DNA of 12,503 bases, taken from an uncultured Actinomyces sp. (GTDB taxonomy: Bacteria > Actinomycetota > Actinomycetes > Actinomycetales > Actinomycetaceae). Position numbers and translations under genes: made by a program. The notes under the pieces were generated by a model. It had not been told where the DNA came from. It did no database searches and saw only the letters and a list, made by a program, of their open reading frames with translations. Shown here one piece after another: positions 1-7,900 of the stretch; position 1 is the first letter of the stretch, and each line of letters begins with the position of its first letter. Location of the stretch: contig USHU01000015.1 of NCBI GenBank assembly GCA_900554605.1, positions 1 through 12,503 of the forward strand, given 5' to 3'.

Positions 1-1080
1 CTTTTCGCGGGCCTGCTTCTCTGTCAGGCCAACGGAAGCGATTTCAGGCTCGCAGAAGGTCACGCGCGGGATACCGGACTCATCCATAAGCTTGGGGGCG
101 AGGCCAGCAATCTCTTCTGCTACAAACATTCCTTGGAGGAAGCCGCGGTGTGCGAGCTGAAGGCCAGGAACGATATCTCCGACTGCGTAGATATTGCCAA
201 CTCCTGTGTGCAAACGTTCGTCGGTCAGGACGAAGCCGCGCTCCATGCGAATACCGGCCTCTTCAAAGCCGAGCCCTTCGGTGACGGGACCGCGTCCAAC
301 GGCAACTAAGAGAACATCTGCATCAAAGGTCTTGCCATCTTCAGTTGCAACGTGAACGCCGAAATCATCCTGAGTGGCGCTTGCAAAACGCGTATTGGTA
401 TGGAACGCGATTCCACGCTTGCGGAAAGAACGTTCAAGGTGCTTGGAAACGGCTTCGTCTTCGTTATTCGCTAGGTGCGGGAGCGCTTCGATGATGGTGA
501 CTTCCGCGCCGAAGGAACGCCAGACAGATGCAAATTCGAGGCCAATGACACCGCCACCAAGAACAACTGCGCGCTGCGGGACCCACTCCATTTGGAGCGC
601 TTGGTCCGATGTGATGATACGACCGCTGATATCGAGTCCAGGAATTGAGCGCGAGTACGAGCCTGTTGCCAAAATGATGTTCCGACCAACGATGTGGCGG
701 CCGTTGACTTCGATGGTGTCAGGGGAGGCGAGGCGCCCCCAGCCCTCGATCACGTCAACTCCGCGCGAAGAAAGCAGCCCTTGAACGCCTCGGAAAAGCT
801 TATTGATGATGGAATCACGATACTGACCAACCTTGGCCATATCGATTCCCTGCAAAGTTGCCTGGACTCCGAAAGTGTCCGACTCGCGAATCGCATCAGC
901 AGTCTCTGCTGCGTGTAAATATGCCTTTGTAGGGATGCAGCCACGGTGGAGGCAGGTTCCACCAACCTTGTCACCTTCGATAAGGGCGACTTTCAATCCC
1001 AATTGGGAGGCGCGCAAAGCTGCAGCATAGCCGCCTGACCCTGCGCCGAGGATGACGAGGTCGTATACAGACTCGCTCAC
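1..1080 (-). CDS. lpdA: Dihydrolipoyl dehydrogenase (E3 of 2-oxoacid dehydrogenase complexes), C-terminus off the left edge
   Basis: This is the FAD-dependent E3 component that reoxidises dihydrolipoyl groups of pyruvate and 2-oxoglutarate dehydrogenase or glycine cleavage complexes, passing electrons to NAD+ in the cytoplasm. The 360 visible residues start with the FAD-binding loop GAGSGGYAAALRA (about 12-24). The redox-active disulfide follows in GGTCLHRGCIPTK (C43 and C48, actinobacterial variant), then the NAD-binding glycine loop VVLGGGVIGLEFAS (about 172-185) and the second FAD contact IYAVGDIVPG (about 297-306). The C-terminal dimerisation domain with the catalytic His-Glu pair, roughly 100 residues, lies beyond the window. 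The start is GTG at 1080-1078, chosen because AAGGAG (complement of 1089-1094) sits 8 nt upstream and the protein begins MSESVYDLVILGAG, as expected. Family assignment is secure; which complex it serves cannot be told here. Confidence 0.97.
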   Translation of the reverse strand, partial: MSESVYDLVILGAGSGGYAAALRASQLGLKVALIEGDKVGGTCLHRGCIPTKAYLHAAETADAIRESDTFGVQATLQGIDMAKVGQYRDSIINKLFRGVQGLLSSRGVDVIEGWGRLASPDTIEVNGRHIVGRNIILATGSYSRSIPGLDISGRIITSDQALQMEWVPQRAVVLGGGVIGLEFASVWRSFGAEVTIIEALPHLANNEDEAVSKHLERSFRKRGIAFHTNTRFASATQDDFGVHVATEDGKTFDADVLLVAVGRGPVTEGLGFEEAGIRMERGFVLTDERLHTGVGNIYAVGDIVPGLQLAHRGFLQGMFVAEEIAGLAPKLMDESGIPRVTFCEPEIASVGLTEKQAREK

Positions 1081-1273
1081 GTGTTCCACTCCTTGATAAT
1101 GAAGAGAACGGACCTTCAATGTCCGACTTAGGTCCTATTCTTCCACTAGTGACTGTATTTGTCCGCGAGAAAATAGCTGCTTAATCGGTTAGACAGCCCA
1201 CATGTTGCGGAGCCAAAATTGTCAAGCTTTCTCAGGAAAAACAACTACTATGGCACTAAACGAAGGAGGAGAT
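1081..1273. promoter_or_regulatory. Divergent spacer between lpdA and the four-TM protein gene, with a weak inverted repeat
   Basis: This 193-nt stretch must hold the promoters for lpdA (leftward) and probably the small membrane-protein gene (rightward). The lpdA ribosome-binding site is at 1089-1094. An inverted repeat GGACCT / AGGTCC occupies 1110-1115 and 1130-1135, with a 14-nt loop, inside the lpdA leader; it could be an operator or an mRNA hairpin, or chance. Rightward, TTGTCA (1219-1224) resembles a -35 and TACTAT (1246-1251) a -10, but the 21-nt spacer is too long for a confident call. No small gene or RNA is recognised. Confidence 0.4.
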
Positions 1274-1774
1274 GTGAGCGAAGCAGCACACGAGCAGTCT
1301 CAAGATAACCGGCCACCCTCACGCGGCTCTGGTCGACTTGTCATCGCTCTGTACTGGTTGTTCAGTCTTGCTGTTACTATCTTGGCCATTGTCGATGCGT
1401 ATCATCGTCGCGATGTGTCCCTGTGGGTACGCTTCGCCGCCATTTTTATTGGTCTGATTTATGTAATTGCCGCCATTGCGCTGACGCATAATGGGCGGCG
1501 CATGCGCATCCTTGGCTGGTGCATGATTGCTTTAGGACTCATCGGGCCGCTTGTCTGTGGATTAGCGCAGAATCATCTGTCGCAGCTTGCTCTGGTGAGA
1601 AATGCGTGGAATTCGTTTGGGAGTGACTACTCTTACCTTCCGCTTGCTGTTGCACTCATCGGTGCTATCTGGATGTGGCTATCGAATCCGCGCAGGATTG
1701 TTGAGCTCGCTGAGCAAGTTGAGCGTCCGGGATTGAGCTTGCGCTCGTCAAAAATCTCAGGGGCGAAACACTAA
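1274..1774 (+). CDS. Small four-helix integral membrane protein, function unknown
   Basis: I do not recognise a named family. From GTG at 1274 the product has 166 residues: a polar N-terminal tail of about 20, then four hydrophobic helices at about 22-42, 50-71, 78-98 and 120-137. A basic stretch SNPRRI follows the last helix, and the protein ends in a hydrophilic tail of about 25 residues. Arginine-rich loops after helices 1 and 2 (AYHRR, HNGRRMR) suggest where the cytoplasmic side lies. GTG 1274 is preferred because AAGGAGG (1263-1269) stands 4 nt upstream. An in-frame ATG at 1250, with AGGAAAA some 10 nt upstream, would add eight residues, and the frame stays open to an ATG at 1202. It is divergent from lpdA and convergent on trmL, with the stop codons overlapping. 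That it is a real gene is likely; its role is unknown. Confidence 0.8.
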   Translation: MSEAAHEQSQDNRPPSRGSGRLVIALYWLFSLAVTILAIVDAYHRRDVSLWVRFAAIFIGLIYVIAAIALTHNGRRMRILGWCMIALGLIGPLVCGLAQNHLSQLALVRNAWNSFGSDYSYLPLAVALIGAIWMWLSNPRRIVELAEQVERPGLSLRSSKISGAKH

Positions 1775-2232
1775 ACTCCGTCGGGGAAACCAAGCTGACG
1801 CCAGGCCTCGTATAGGGCGATGGAAGCGGAATTTGCAAGGTTGAGAGAGCGAATACCTTCACGCATCTGGATGCGCACGCACTCGCTGACTCGAGGGTGA
1901 GACATTGCCCAATCAGGTAAACCGACGGATTCTCGACCAAAAAGAAGCCCATCGCCATCGGCGTAGGTGATGTCGCTGTAGTGGCGCGATGCGTGTCCGG
2001 TGAAAGCCCAGATTCTTCCAGGAACCTCTGCAAGCGCCTCGTCGAAGGTGTGGTGGACTTTAACGTGTGCGAGGTCGTGGTAATCCAAGCCTGCGCGCTT
2101 GAGCTTGGTATCGGACATATCAAATCCCAGAGGTTCGACCAAATGAAGGAAAGCTCCTGTGCAAGCGGCTAAGCGGATTGCGGCTCCGCTGTTTCCGGGG
2201 ATTTCAGGTTCAAGAAAAATGATGTGAAGCAT
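1771..2232 (-). CDS. trmL: tRNA (cytidine(34)-2'-O)-methyltransferase, SPOUT superfamily
   Basis: TrmL transfers a methyl group from S-adenosylmethionine to the 2'-OH of the wobble nucleotide 34 of tRNA-Leu isoacceptors. The 153-residue protein is the usual minimal length for the family, a lone SPOUT catalytic domain acting as a dimer. The N-terminus MLHIIFLEPEIPGNSGAAIR carries the conserved EPEIPGN(S/T)G motif. The trefoil-knot cofactor region is present as LLFGRESVGLP and IRSLNLANSASIALYEAWRQ. The ATG (2232-2230) lies one nucleotide after the TAA of the upstream PEBP gene, and no clear ribosome-binding site is visible, so translation is probably coupled to that gene. The stop codon (1773-1771) overlaps the stop codon of the convergent membrane-protein gene. 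Confidence 0.96.
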   Translation of the reverse strand: MLHIIFLEPEIPGNSGAAIRLAACTGAFLHLVEPLGFDMSDTKLKRAGLDYHDLAHVKVHHTFDEALAEVPGRIWAFTGHASRHYSDITYADGDGLLFGRESVGLPDWAMSHPRVSECVRIQMREGIRSLNLANSASIALYEAWRQLGFPDGV

Positions 2233-2233
2233 A

Positions 2234-2773
2234 TTAGTTCAGTGGAGTGGAGAAAGTAGCGGTCAAAGTGGCGCGGGCGATGGAGTGCTCGATTGCGAGG
2301 AATGAATACATCGCTAAAGAGACTTCGTCATCGCATTGCAAGGTGGGAACGTTAAGCGCGTGGACTGAAAAGATATAACGGTGCGCACGATCTCCTGCTG
2401 GAGGGGCTGCTCCGAAGTAGGAATGATCGCCGTGATCTCCGCGTAGATGGAAAGCGTTTCCATCAAGTTCAAGATCTGAGTGCCCGACTCCTTGGGCAAG
2501 AGAAGTGCAAGAAGAAGGCAGATCGATGATCATCCAATGCCAAAAGCCTGAGGGAGTCGGGGCATCCGGATCAAAACAGGAAACAAAAAAGCTTTCTGTT
2601 TCCTGAGGGAATCCGCTCCATTGCAGATGTGGCGAAACGTTTCCTCCCTGTGCGCTATGGAGCAAGGGAAGGGGTTGACCATCGATCAGATCGTTGGATT
2701 TAAGAGTAAAAGTCTGGGTTGGGGGCAAAGCCTCATAAGGATTCGGAGCGGTTGGGCGATCGAAGAGATGCAT
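2234..2773 (-). CDS. YbhB/YbcL-family (PEBP, Raf-kinase-inhibitor-like) protein
   Basis: The protein belongs to the bacterial branch of the phosphatidylethanolamine-binding protein family, a small beta-fold with an anion-binding pocket whose cellular function in bacteria is poorly defined. The 179 residues include the signature segments GGNVSPHLQWSGFP, DPDAPTPSGFWHW, an intact ligand-pocket region YFGAAPPAGDRAHRY, and the C-terminal helix MYSFLAIEHSIARATL. There is no signal peptide, so it should be cytoplasmic. The ATG is at 2773-2771; the ribosome-binding site is weak (GAAAG about 10 nt upstream). It is first in a two-gene operon with trmL, with 1 nt between the genes. Its promoter must lie in the short region shared with the LexA-controlled imuA' promoter, so LexA bound at 2843-2858 could in principle affect it too; that is inference. 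Confidence 0.95.
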   Translation of the reverse strand: MHLFDRPTAPNPYEALPPTQTFTLKSNDLIDGQPLPLLHSAQGGNVSPHLQWSGFPQETESFFVSCFDPDAPTPSGFWHWMIIDLPSSCTSLAQGVGHSDLELDGNAFHLRGDHGDHSYFGAAPPAGDRAHRYIFSVHALNVPTLQCDDEVSLAMYSFLAIEHSIARATLTATFSTPLN

Positions 2774-2786
2774 GGCGGTATTCTTT

Positions 2787-2800
2787 CACTTCTTGAAGTG
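2787..2800. repeat. 14-bp inverted repeat CACTTC-TT-GAAGTG in the PEBP/imuA' divergent region
   Basis: The two 6-base arms are perfect complements around a TT centre, 14 to 27 nt upstream of the PEBP start codon. It has the size and symmetry of an operator half-site pair and lies between the PEBP start and the LexA box. It does not resemble the LexA consensus. No function can be assigned from sequence alone. Confidence 0.35.
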
Positions 2801-2842
2801 GATCAAAAGTGGACGCAAATGAGGTGGAGCCACATACACTAA

Positions 2843-2858
2843 TAGAACATTTGTTCGA
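2843..2858 (+). promoter_or_regulatory. LexA (SOS) box controlling imuA'-imuB-helicase
   Basis: TAGAACATTTGTTCGA matches the Gram-positive/actinobacterial LexA operator TCGAAC-N4-GTTCGA in 11 of 12 defined positions; the mismatch is A for C at position 2. It lies 13 nt upstream of the preferred imuA' start at 2872. A plausible -10, TACACT (2835-2840), ends 2 nt before the box, with TGGACG (2810-2815) as a poor -35 at 19-nt spacing. LexA bound here would therefore cover the transcription start region. The second, perfect box at 8129-8144 in the same locus makes chance very unlikely. Confidence 0.9.
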
Positions 2859-2871
2859 TTGGGGTGGTTGT

Positions 2872-3342
2872 GTGACGCGTCTAGATATTGCTCGTCAGGT
2901 TTTGAACGATGTTGAAACTCGTCTGGGGATTGAGAAAAACCACGGGTCTTGGGAACGTGTATCAAGCTATGCGGGTGTATGGGAATTCGGGAATAACTAC
3001 TCACTACTGACCCGGATTTTCGTGGCGCTCACCGGCGAAGAAAACTCCTGTGCTCTCATAGGCGCTGATGACTTTGGATGGGAATACGCAGCCAAGCAAG
3101 GCCTTGACCTTGCGCGTTGCGTGCAAGTTCCATCTTCCGCGGCAGACGCGCGCGTTGTCTCTTTGCTCCTTCCTCACTACAGGGTTCTTTATCTTGGAAA
3201 GTGCCCCTTAGAGATTGGCGATATGCGTCGTCTCAGTGCTCAAGTACGTCAAGAAAGAGCTGCGCTTTTTACTGCTGTCCCATGGGGAGGAATGAGCAGG
3301 CTCTGGTGCGAGCAGATGTATGAAAGACGAAGGGCTGTTTGA
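2872..3342 (+). CDS. imuA: ImuA' (SOS mutasome adaptor, RecA-fold remnant)
   Basis: ImuA' is the small partner of ImuB in the actinobacterial mutasome. It resembles the RecA core but lacks a working ATPase, and it is needed with ImuB for DnaE2-dependent mutagenesis. The 156 residues contain the characteristic segments SCALIGADDFGWEYAAKQGLD (about 59-79), RVVSLLLPHYRVLYLG (94-109) and RRLSAQVRQERAALFTAVPW (119-138). No Walker A motif is seen. The protein is shorter than the roughly 200 residues of the mycobacterial homologue, missing N-terminal sequence. The open frame extends back to a GTG at 2809, but that would place the LexA box inside the gene. GTG 2872, preceded by GGGGTGG (2861-2867), is therefore preferred. 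The stop codon is one nucleotide before the imuB ATG. Assignment rests on moderate similarity plus strong context. Confidence 0.82.
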   Translation: MTRLDIARQVLNDVETRLGIEKNHGSWERVSSYAGVWEFGNNYSLLTRIFVALTGEENSCALIGADDFGWEYAAKQGLDLARCVQVPSSAADARVVSLLLPHYRVLYLGKCPLEIGDMRRLSAQVRQERAALFTAVPWGGMSRLWCEQMYERRRAV

Positions 3343-3343
3343 A

Positions 3344-4933
3344 ATGCGCTATGTCATGGTGTGGATTCCTAATTGGCCTGTGAACTCTTTGGTAGTTGAC
3401 ATTCCTCCCGGAGCTCACGGTGCAATTGAAGCAGGAGGATATATACAGGTCGTCACTCCGCCTGCTCGAAAATGCGGTGTCAGGCAGGGGATGAAAGTAT
3501 CCATGGCGCGGTATTTATGTCCTGATCTTTTAGTTCTGCCATTCGATATGTGCCGGGATATTTCTTCATTTGAAGTAATTTTGCGGGCATGTGAACAGTG
3601 GATCGCTCGAATAGCCTGCATTTATCCGGGGCTTGCCTGGGCTCCGGCCGCCGGAGCTGCTCGCTGGAGTGGGGGAGAAGCGCAATTAGCTGAAAATCTT
3701 GTTGACGCTATTTCAGATTGCACTGGTTCAGAGAGCAACGTTGGAATAGCTTCTGGCCCTCTTGCAAGTTATGGTGCGGCCAGGCGCGGCATTATTCTCG
3801 CCCCAGAAGACACCCAAGATTTTCTTGATCAACTCGAAGTGCGGCAGTGTCTTTCTCTTTTCCCACCCAAACAGCACAATGCACTTTCTCAGTTTGTGCA
3901 GACGTGTCATTCTGCTGGGATTACAAGAGGAATCGATATTCGGGAAATGGGATCTGCTTCCCTGTATTCGCGGTTTGGCAGCATTGGAAAACATGTATGG
4001 GAACTTTTTACGGGAAAAGATCTGTGGCTTCCCGAGAGACAGATTCTTCTCGACGATCTTCAAGCGGAAGAAGAATGTGAAGAGAGCATTGAACGTGAGG
4101 AGCAAGTTGCATTTTGTGCGCGCCGCTTAGCTCATCAAATCTGCGAGAAGTTGGATTTTTATGGACTGCGTTGTTCCAGTATCGCTGTGAGTGCTCAAGA
4201 TTCTGCATCGCAATCTTATGAACGGCAATGGTGGGGGATAGATGGAGAGGAAGATGAAATTGCCGATCGGATTCGATGGCAGTTGGTTGCTTGGTTGTCT
4301 GCTTCTGAAAACGAGCAGGGCTTTGTACGCGTGAATGTACGGGCTGAACACTGTGAGCGCGTGGGGGCTTCGCGAGCTTTATGGCGGGCAGGTGAATCAC
4401 CTCAACGTGATTCTGTTCTGCGAAAAATTTGTGCCTATAAAGGTGAAAATGCCATTCGTATTCCTCGGATCCTTCCGGGATATTCACCCACTCAACGCGC
4501 AGGATTCGCCTCCGTTGATGAAAGAAAAGAAAAAGAACAGGTGACTTGTCTTGAAGGAGGAATCGAAGACGCTCCTTCAAGACTGTGTATCTGTCCATAC
4601 CCAGCGGAAGTCTATGGAAAGGCCGAAGGGGGTCGAAAAGTAGATGTACGTGTTAATGAACGATCGGCTTTAACAAGTAGTCCTCAAGACGTAAAAGTCT
4701 GTGCCTTTGGGGAAGAGAAGCTGTATCACATTCTGTCCTGGCGTGGACCTTGGGCGGTACCTCAACAATGGTGGTCTGAGTCGACTGAGAAGATGACCCA
4801 TGACCCGCAGACTCATTACCTTCGAGTGAAGTCTGATTCTTCTCCAGATCTGCTTTTGATGTGGAGTCATCATGCGTGGAGCCTCGTTGGGGTATATGAG
4901 TGTGAGGCTTCTTTTGAGTGTGGATTATCCTGA
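3344..4933 (+). CDS. imuB: ImuB, catalytically inactive Y-family polymerase-like adaptor
   Basis: ImuB is a Y-family fold without polymerase activity that links DnaE2 and ImuA' to the sliding clamp during translesion synthesis. From ATG 3344 it has 529 residues: palm/finger region to about 160, thumb with DFLDQLEVRQCL and a helix-hairpin-helix-like segment (about 160-225), little finger (about 245-340), and an ImuB-specific tail with WRGPWAV..QWW (466 onward). The catalytic acidic residues are gone. The N-terminus reads MRYVMVWIPNWPVNSLV where active enzymes have DxD, and APAAGAARWSGGEA replaces SIDEAYLD. ATG 3344, preceded by GAAGGG at about 9 nt, is favoured over ATG 3320, because family members begin at this point and 3320 has no ribosome-binding site. 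TGA-A-ATG couples it to imuA'. The expected clamp-binding site is degenerate (SRALWR, residues 343-348). Confidence 0.93.
   Translation: MRYVMVWIPNWPVNSLVVDIPPGAHGAIEAGGYIQVVTPPARKCGVRQGMKVSMARYLCPDLLVLPFDMCRDISSFEVILRACEQWIARIACIYPGLAWAPAAGAARWSGGEAQLAENLVDAISDCTGSESNVGIASGPLASYGAARRGIILAPEDTQDFLDQLEVRQCLSLFPPKQHNALSQFVQTCHSAGITRGIDIREMGSASLYSRFGSIGKHVWELFTGKDLWLPERQILLDDLQAEEECEESIEREEQVAFCARRLAHQICEKLDFYGLRCSSIAVSAQDSASQSYERQWWGIDGEEDEIADRIRWQLVAWLSASENEQGFVRVNVRAEHCERVGASRALWRAGESPQRDSVLRKICAYKGENAIRIPRILPGYSPTQRAGFASVDERKEKEQVTCLEGGIEDAPSRLCICPYPAEVYGKAEGGRKVDVRVNERSALTSSPQDVKVCAFGEEKLYHILSWRGPWAVPQQWWSESTEKMTHDPQTHYLRVKSDSSPDLLLMWSHHAWSLVGVYECEASFECGLS
4370..4387 (+). other. Degenerate beta-clamp-binding motif in ImuB (SRALWR)
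   Basis: Residues 343-348 of ImuB, directly after the little finger, occupy the place where mycobacterial ImuB carries QLPLWG at about 352-357. The Leu-Trp pair and a following GES are retained, but the key glutamine is replaced by serine and the next residue by arginine. This is seen directly in the translation; the alignment to the mycobacterial motif is from memory of the family. Confidence 0.55.
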
Positions 4934-7900
4934 AGAGATGGACACGTCACCGATCCGTGCAGCACTGCTCTCCTGTGGTGAGGAGGGAGCAACGGCATGC
5001 GTTGGTCACGCTCTGTGGGCACAGGGGGCACTTGCATTCAAACGCGGTGACGTATACGACGTGACATGGGACGACCAACGAGTGTGGGCACGGGTACGTG
5101 CAAAAGGCGTGTCCTATCGAAGCGAGATCGAATATGCGCCTTCCTTACCTTTTCCGCATCTACGCATGAAATGTGCGTGTTTTCTAAACGGAGACTGCGC
5201 TCATACTGCAGCTTTACTTCAGTGTGCGATGGACAATGTGTTCTCCGCGCGTGAGGACCGTACGCATCAACCGGTATGGAACCGTGATCTTGAGATCTTG
5301 CTTTCAACGGACGGAGGAGAGTCCTTAGGCCTTGTGATTGACGCGCATGATCCTGCAGACCCGGTGTGGTTGACTCCAGTGCGTTTGAGTACGGACCACC
5401 TACCGCCGCGCAGGTTGAGTTGGGCGGAATTAGCGCAGTCACGCTGGGGTGGGGTTATTGATGCTCTAGCACCTAAGCAACTGAAACTTCTCCGTCGGCT
5501 CTATCAGTGCAGCCGAAAATTACAGGGGCATATTTCAACGGGATATGACGTTTACCTAGATTCTCTTGGCATGGAGGCGCCGCGCTGGCTATATAGACTT
5601 CAATGCGGGGGAGTCGCGCTTTTAACACCGCAGTTTCAGCGATTTCACTTCGAACTCAGCTCGTCACGCCTCGTGATCGACATGAATCTTACTGAGAAGA
5701 GTCTTGAACTTTCGTATCGCCACCACTATGTCACCAGAACAGACGAAGAAATTCGCTTTCCACGGCAAGCTCCGCATATGTCGCTAACCTTTTGTGACGG
5801 CGGTGATGGGGCAATAAGTGAGGAGGATATCGATGATGAGTTGCTGCCCGATCAGATCGTTCAGATCCCGATTAAAAGCATTGGAGATTTCCTCTTCAAA
5901 TGGCTGCCACTATTACGCGAGCGTTTTGAGTGCACCTCATCGACGGGAACCTTCCCTGTAGAAAACTGCCAGCCGAAGCTCCTACTCATTTTGCATCCCA
6001 AAAACCGCGTGTGTGCGCAGATCGAATGGGCGCTGGAATATCACCTCAGAAATAAATGTTTCCGCGTCATTTTGTCTCCCCAGACAAAGATTTCACAGCT
6101 TGATGAGGACATTCAGCGCGACTTTAATGATGCGCACGCTCTCCTACGACGCTATTTCGCCTCGGCATCGCTTCATCCAAGTGCACAGGGCCTTCTTATT
6201 CCGCTTCCCCAAGTCCCCGCATTTATACAAGAGATTGGAGCCTGGCCGTTCTCATCGGTGCATTGGGATATCGACGATAGCCTCAGGCAATTAACCCTCA
6301 CTGAAGAGGCGGCGACTGTTACTGCTGCTATCGAAGCAACAGATTCTCCGGATTGGTGGGGGCTTCACGTCGCGATCCAAGTTGGTAACGAAAAAATTCC
6401 AATTTCACGAGTTTTGAAGGCACTTTCTTCAGGTGAAGAATACATTCGTGTTAATGACGGACAATGGGCGCGCCTTGAAGGTATCGACGTCGAGCGCCTT
6501 CGCGTTCTGCTTCGTGGAGCTGCGCAACTGACGCGATCGCGTTCGATTGATGATATTCGTCTTCATACCTCACAACTTGGGCTATGGGAAAGACTGAGTC
6601 AGACAGTTGATGTCGCACAAGAAGACCTGCAATGGCGCTCTCGAACTTCGGCCCTAAAACAACTTGCGCTGCGCGCACAGTCCCATACGGATCAAGATCA
6701 AGACCCTCGTCTTCGCCCGTATCAGCTTGAAGGTCGTAACTGGCTTCGCAGCCGGATTTCCTCTGGTTTTGGATGTATTCTTGCCGACGATATGGGGCTG
6801 GGAAAAACCAGGCAGGTCCTTGCAGCAATCGATGCTCTTCGTGAGGAAGGAAGTCTTGAATCACCCGTCTTGATTCTTGTTCCGACCAGCGTCATTTCAA
6901 GCTGGGCAAATGAAGCCGAGCGCTGTTTTCCGCAGCTCAGGACATGCGTGCTTCGCGCCTCACATCAGCGAAATCCACTTGCTTGGGCTGAGATCTCGCA
7001 ATCGAACATCGTCATTACTTCACACACGCTCTTCCGAATGGACCACCTGTTGTGGGATAACCGCACGCTCAGTGGACTCGTCATCGATGAAGCGCAGGTT
7101 CTCAAGAATCCGCGCACGATGCTCTATCGAAGTGTGAAAGAACTCCAGGTTCCCTGGAGAATTTGCGTCAGCGGAACTCCCATTGAAAATTCACTCGAGG
7201 ACCTGTGGTCACTGATGTCTTTGAGCGTCCCCGGTCTCCTGTCGACGCATTCGCACTTCAATGAGAAATTTCGACGCCCCATTGAAGGGACTCGGCAAGA
7301 CAGTGCTTTAGAACTTTTGCATACGCTGATTGCCCCATTCATCCTTCGTCGTACGAAAGAAGAAGTGACACCTGAACTTCCCGATCGTATTGAAACGCTA
7401 CTTCCCGTTCCCTTAGAAGGGCGACAACGTCAGATTTACGACCGTTACCTCACTCGTGAACGTGCTCGACTCCTTCGTATTCAGCTCAACAATGAAGGGG
7501 CTCAAGGACGATTTGAAGTTCTTGCTGCACTCACACGGCTGCGACAGCTTTCCCTTGATCCGGCTCTTGTTGATGAGCGCTACGAGGGGGTTGGTTCTGC
7601 AAAGATTGATCTGCTGTGTTCGCACCTAGAACAAATTGTTCCTGCAGGTCACCAGGTACTTGTTTTTAGTCAATTCGTGAGTTTTCTTGAACGAATCGAT
7701 AGCGCTCTGAAACAGCGCGGAATTTCGTGTCTTCTCCTTGAAGGAAAGACGCGAAAGCGTGAGGATGTTATCGCAAAATTTCGTAGAGGAGAAGGATCTG
7801 TTTTCCTCATCTCGCTGAAGGCTGGGGGAGTTGGGCTCACGCTCACTGAAGCAGACTATGTCTACATCATGGACCCTTGGTGGAATCCTTCTGTTGAAGC

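Noticed and set aside
374..784. 136-codon plus-strand frame inside lpdA
   Set aside because: It is antisense to the conserved NAD-binding domain of lpdA and has a low-complexity shadow-type composition (many Arg, Ser, Thr, Pro).
4008..4598. 196-codon minus-strand frame inside imuB
   Set aside because: It is antisense to the conserved little-finger region of imuB, has no start context and shows no family resemblance.
6526..6552. A GTTCGA inside the helicase gene as a third LexA half-site
   Set aside because: The matching TCGAAC arm at 4-nt spacing is missing, so it is not an operator by the criterion met by the two real boxes.
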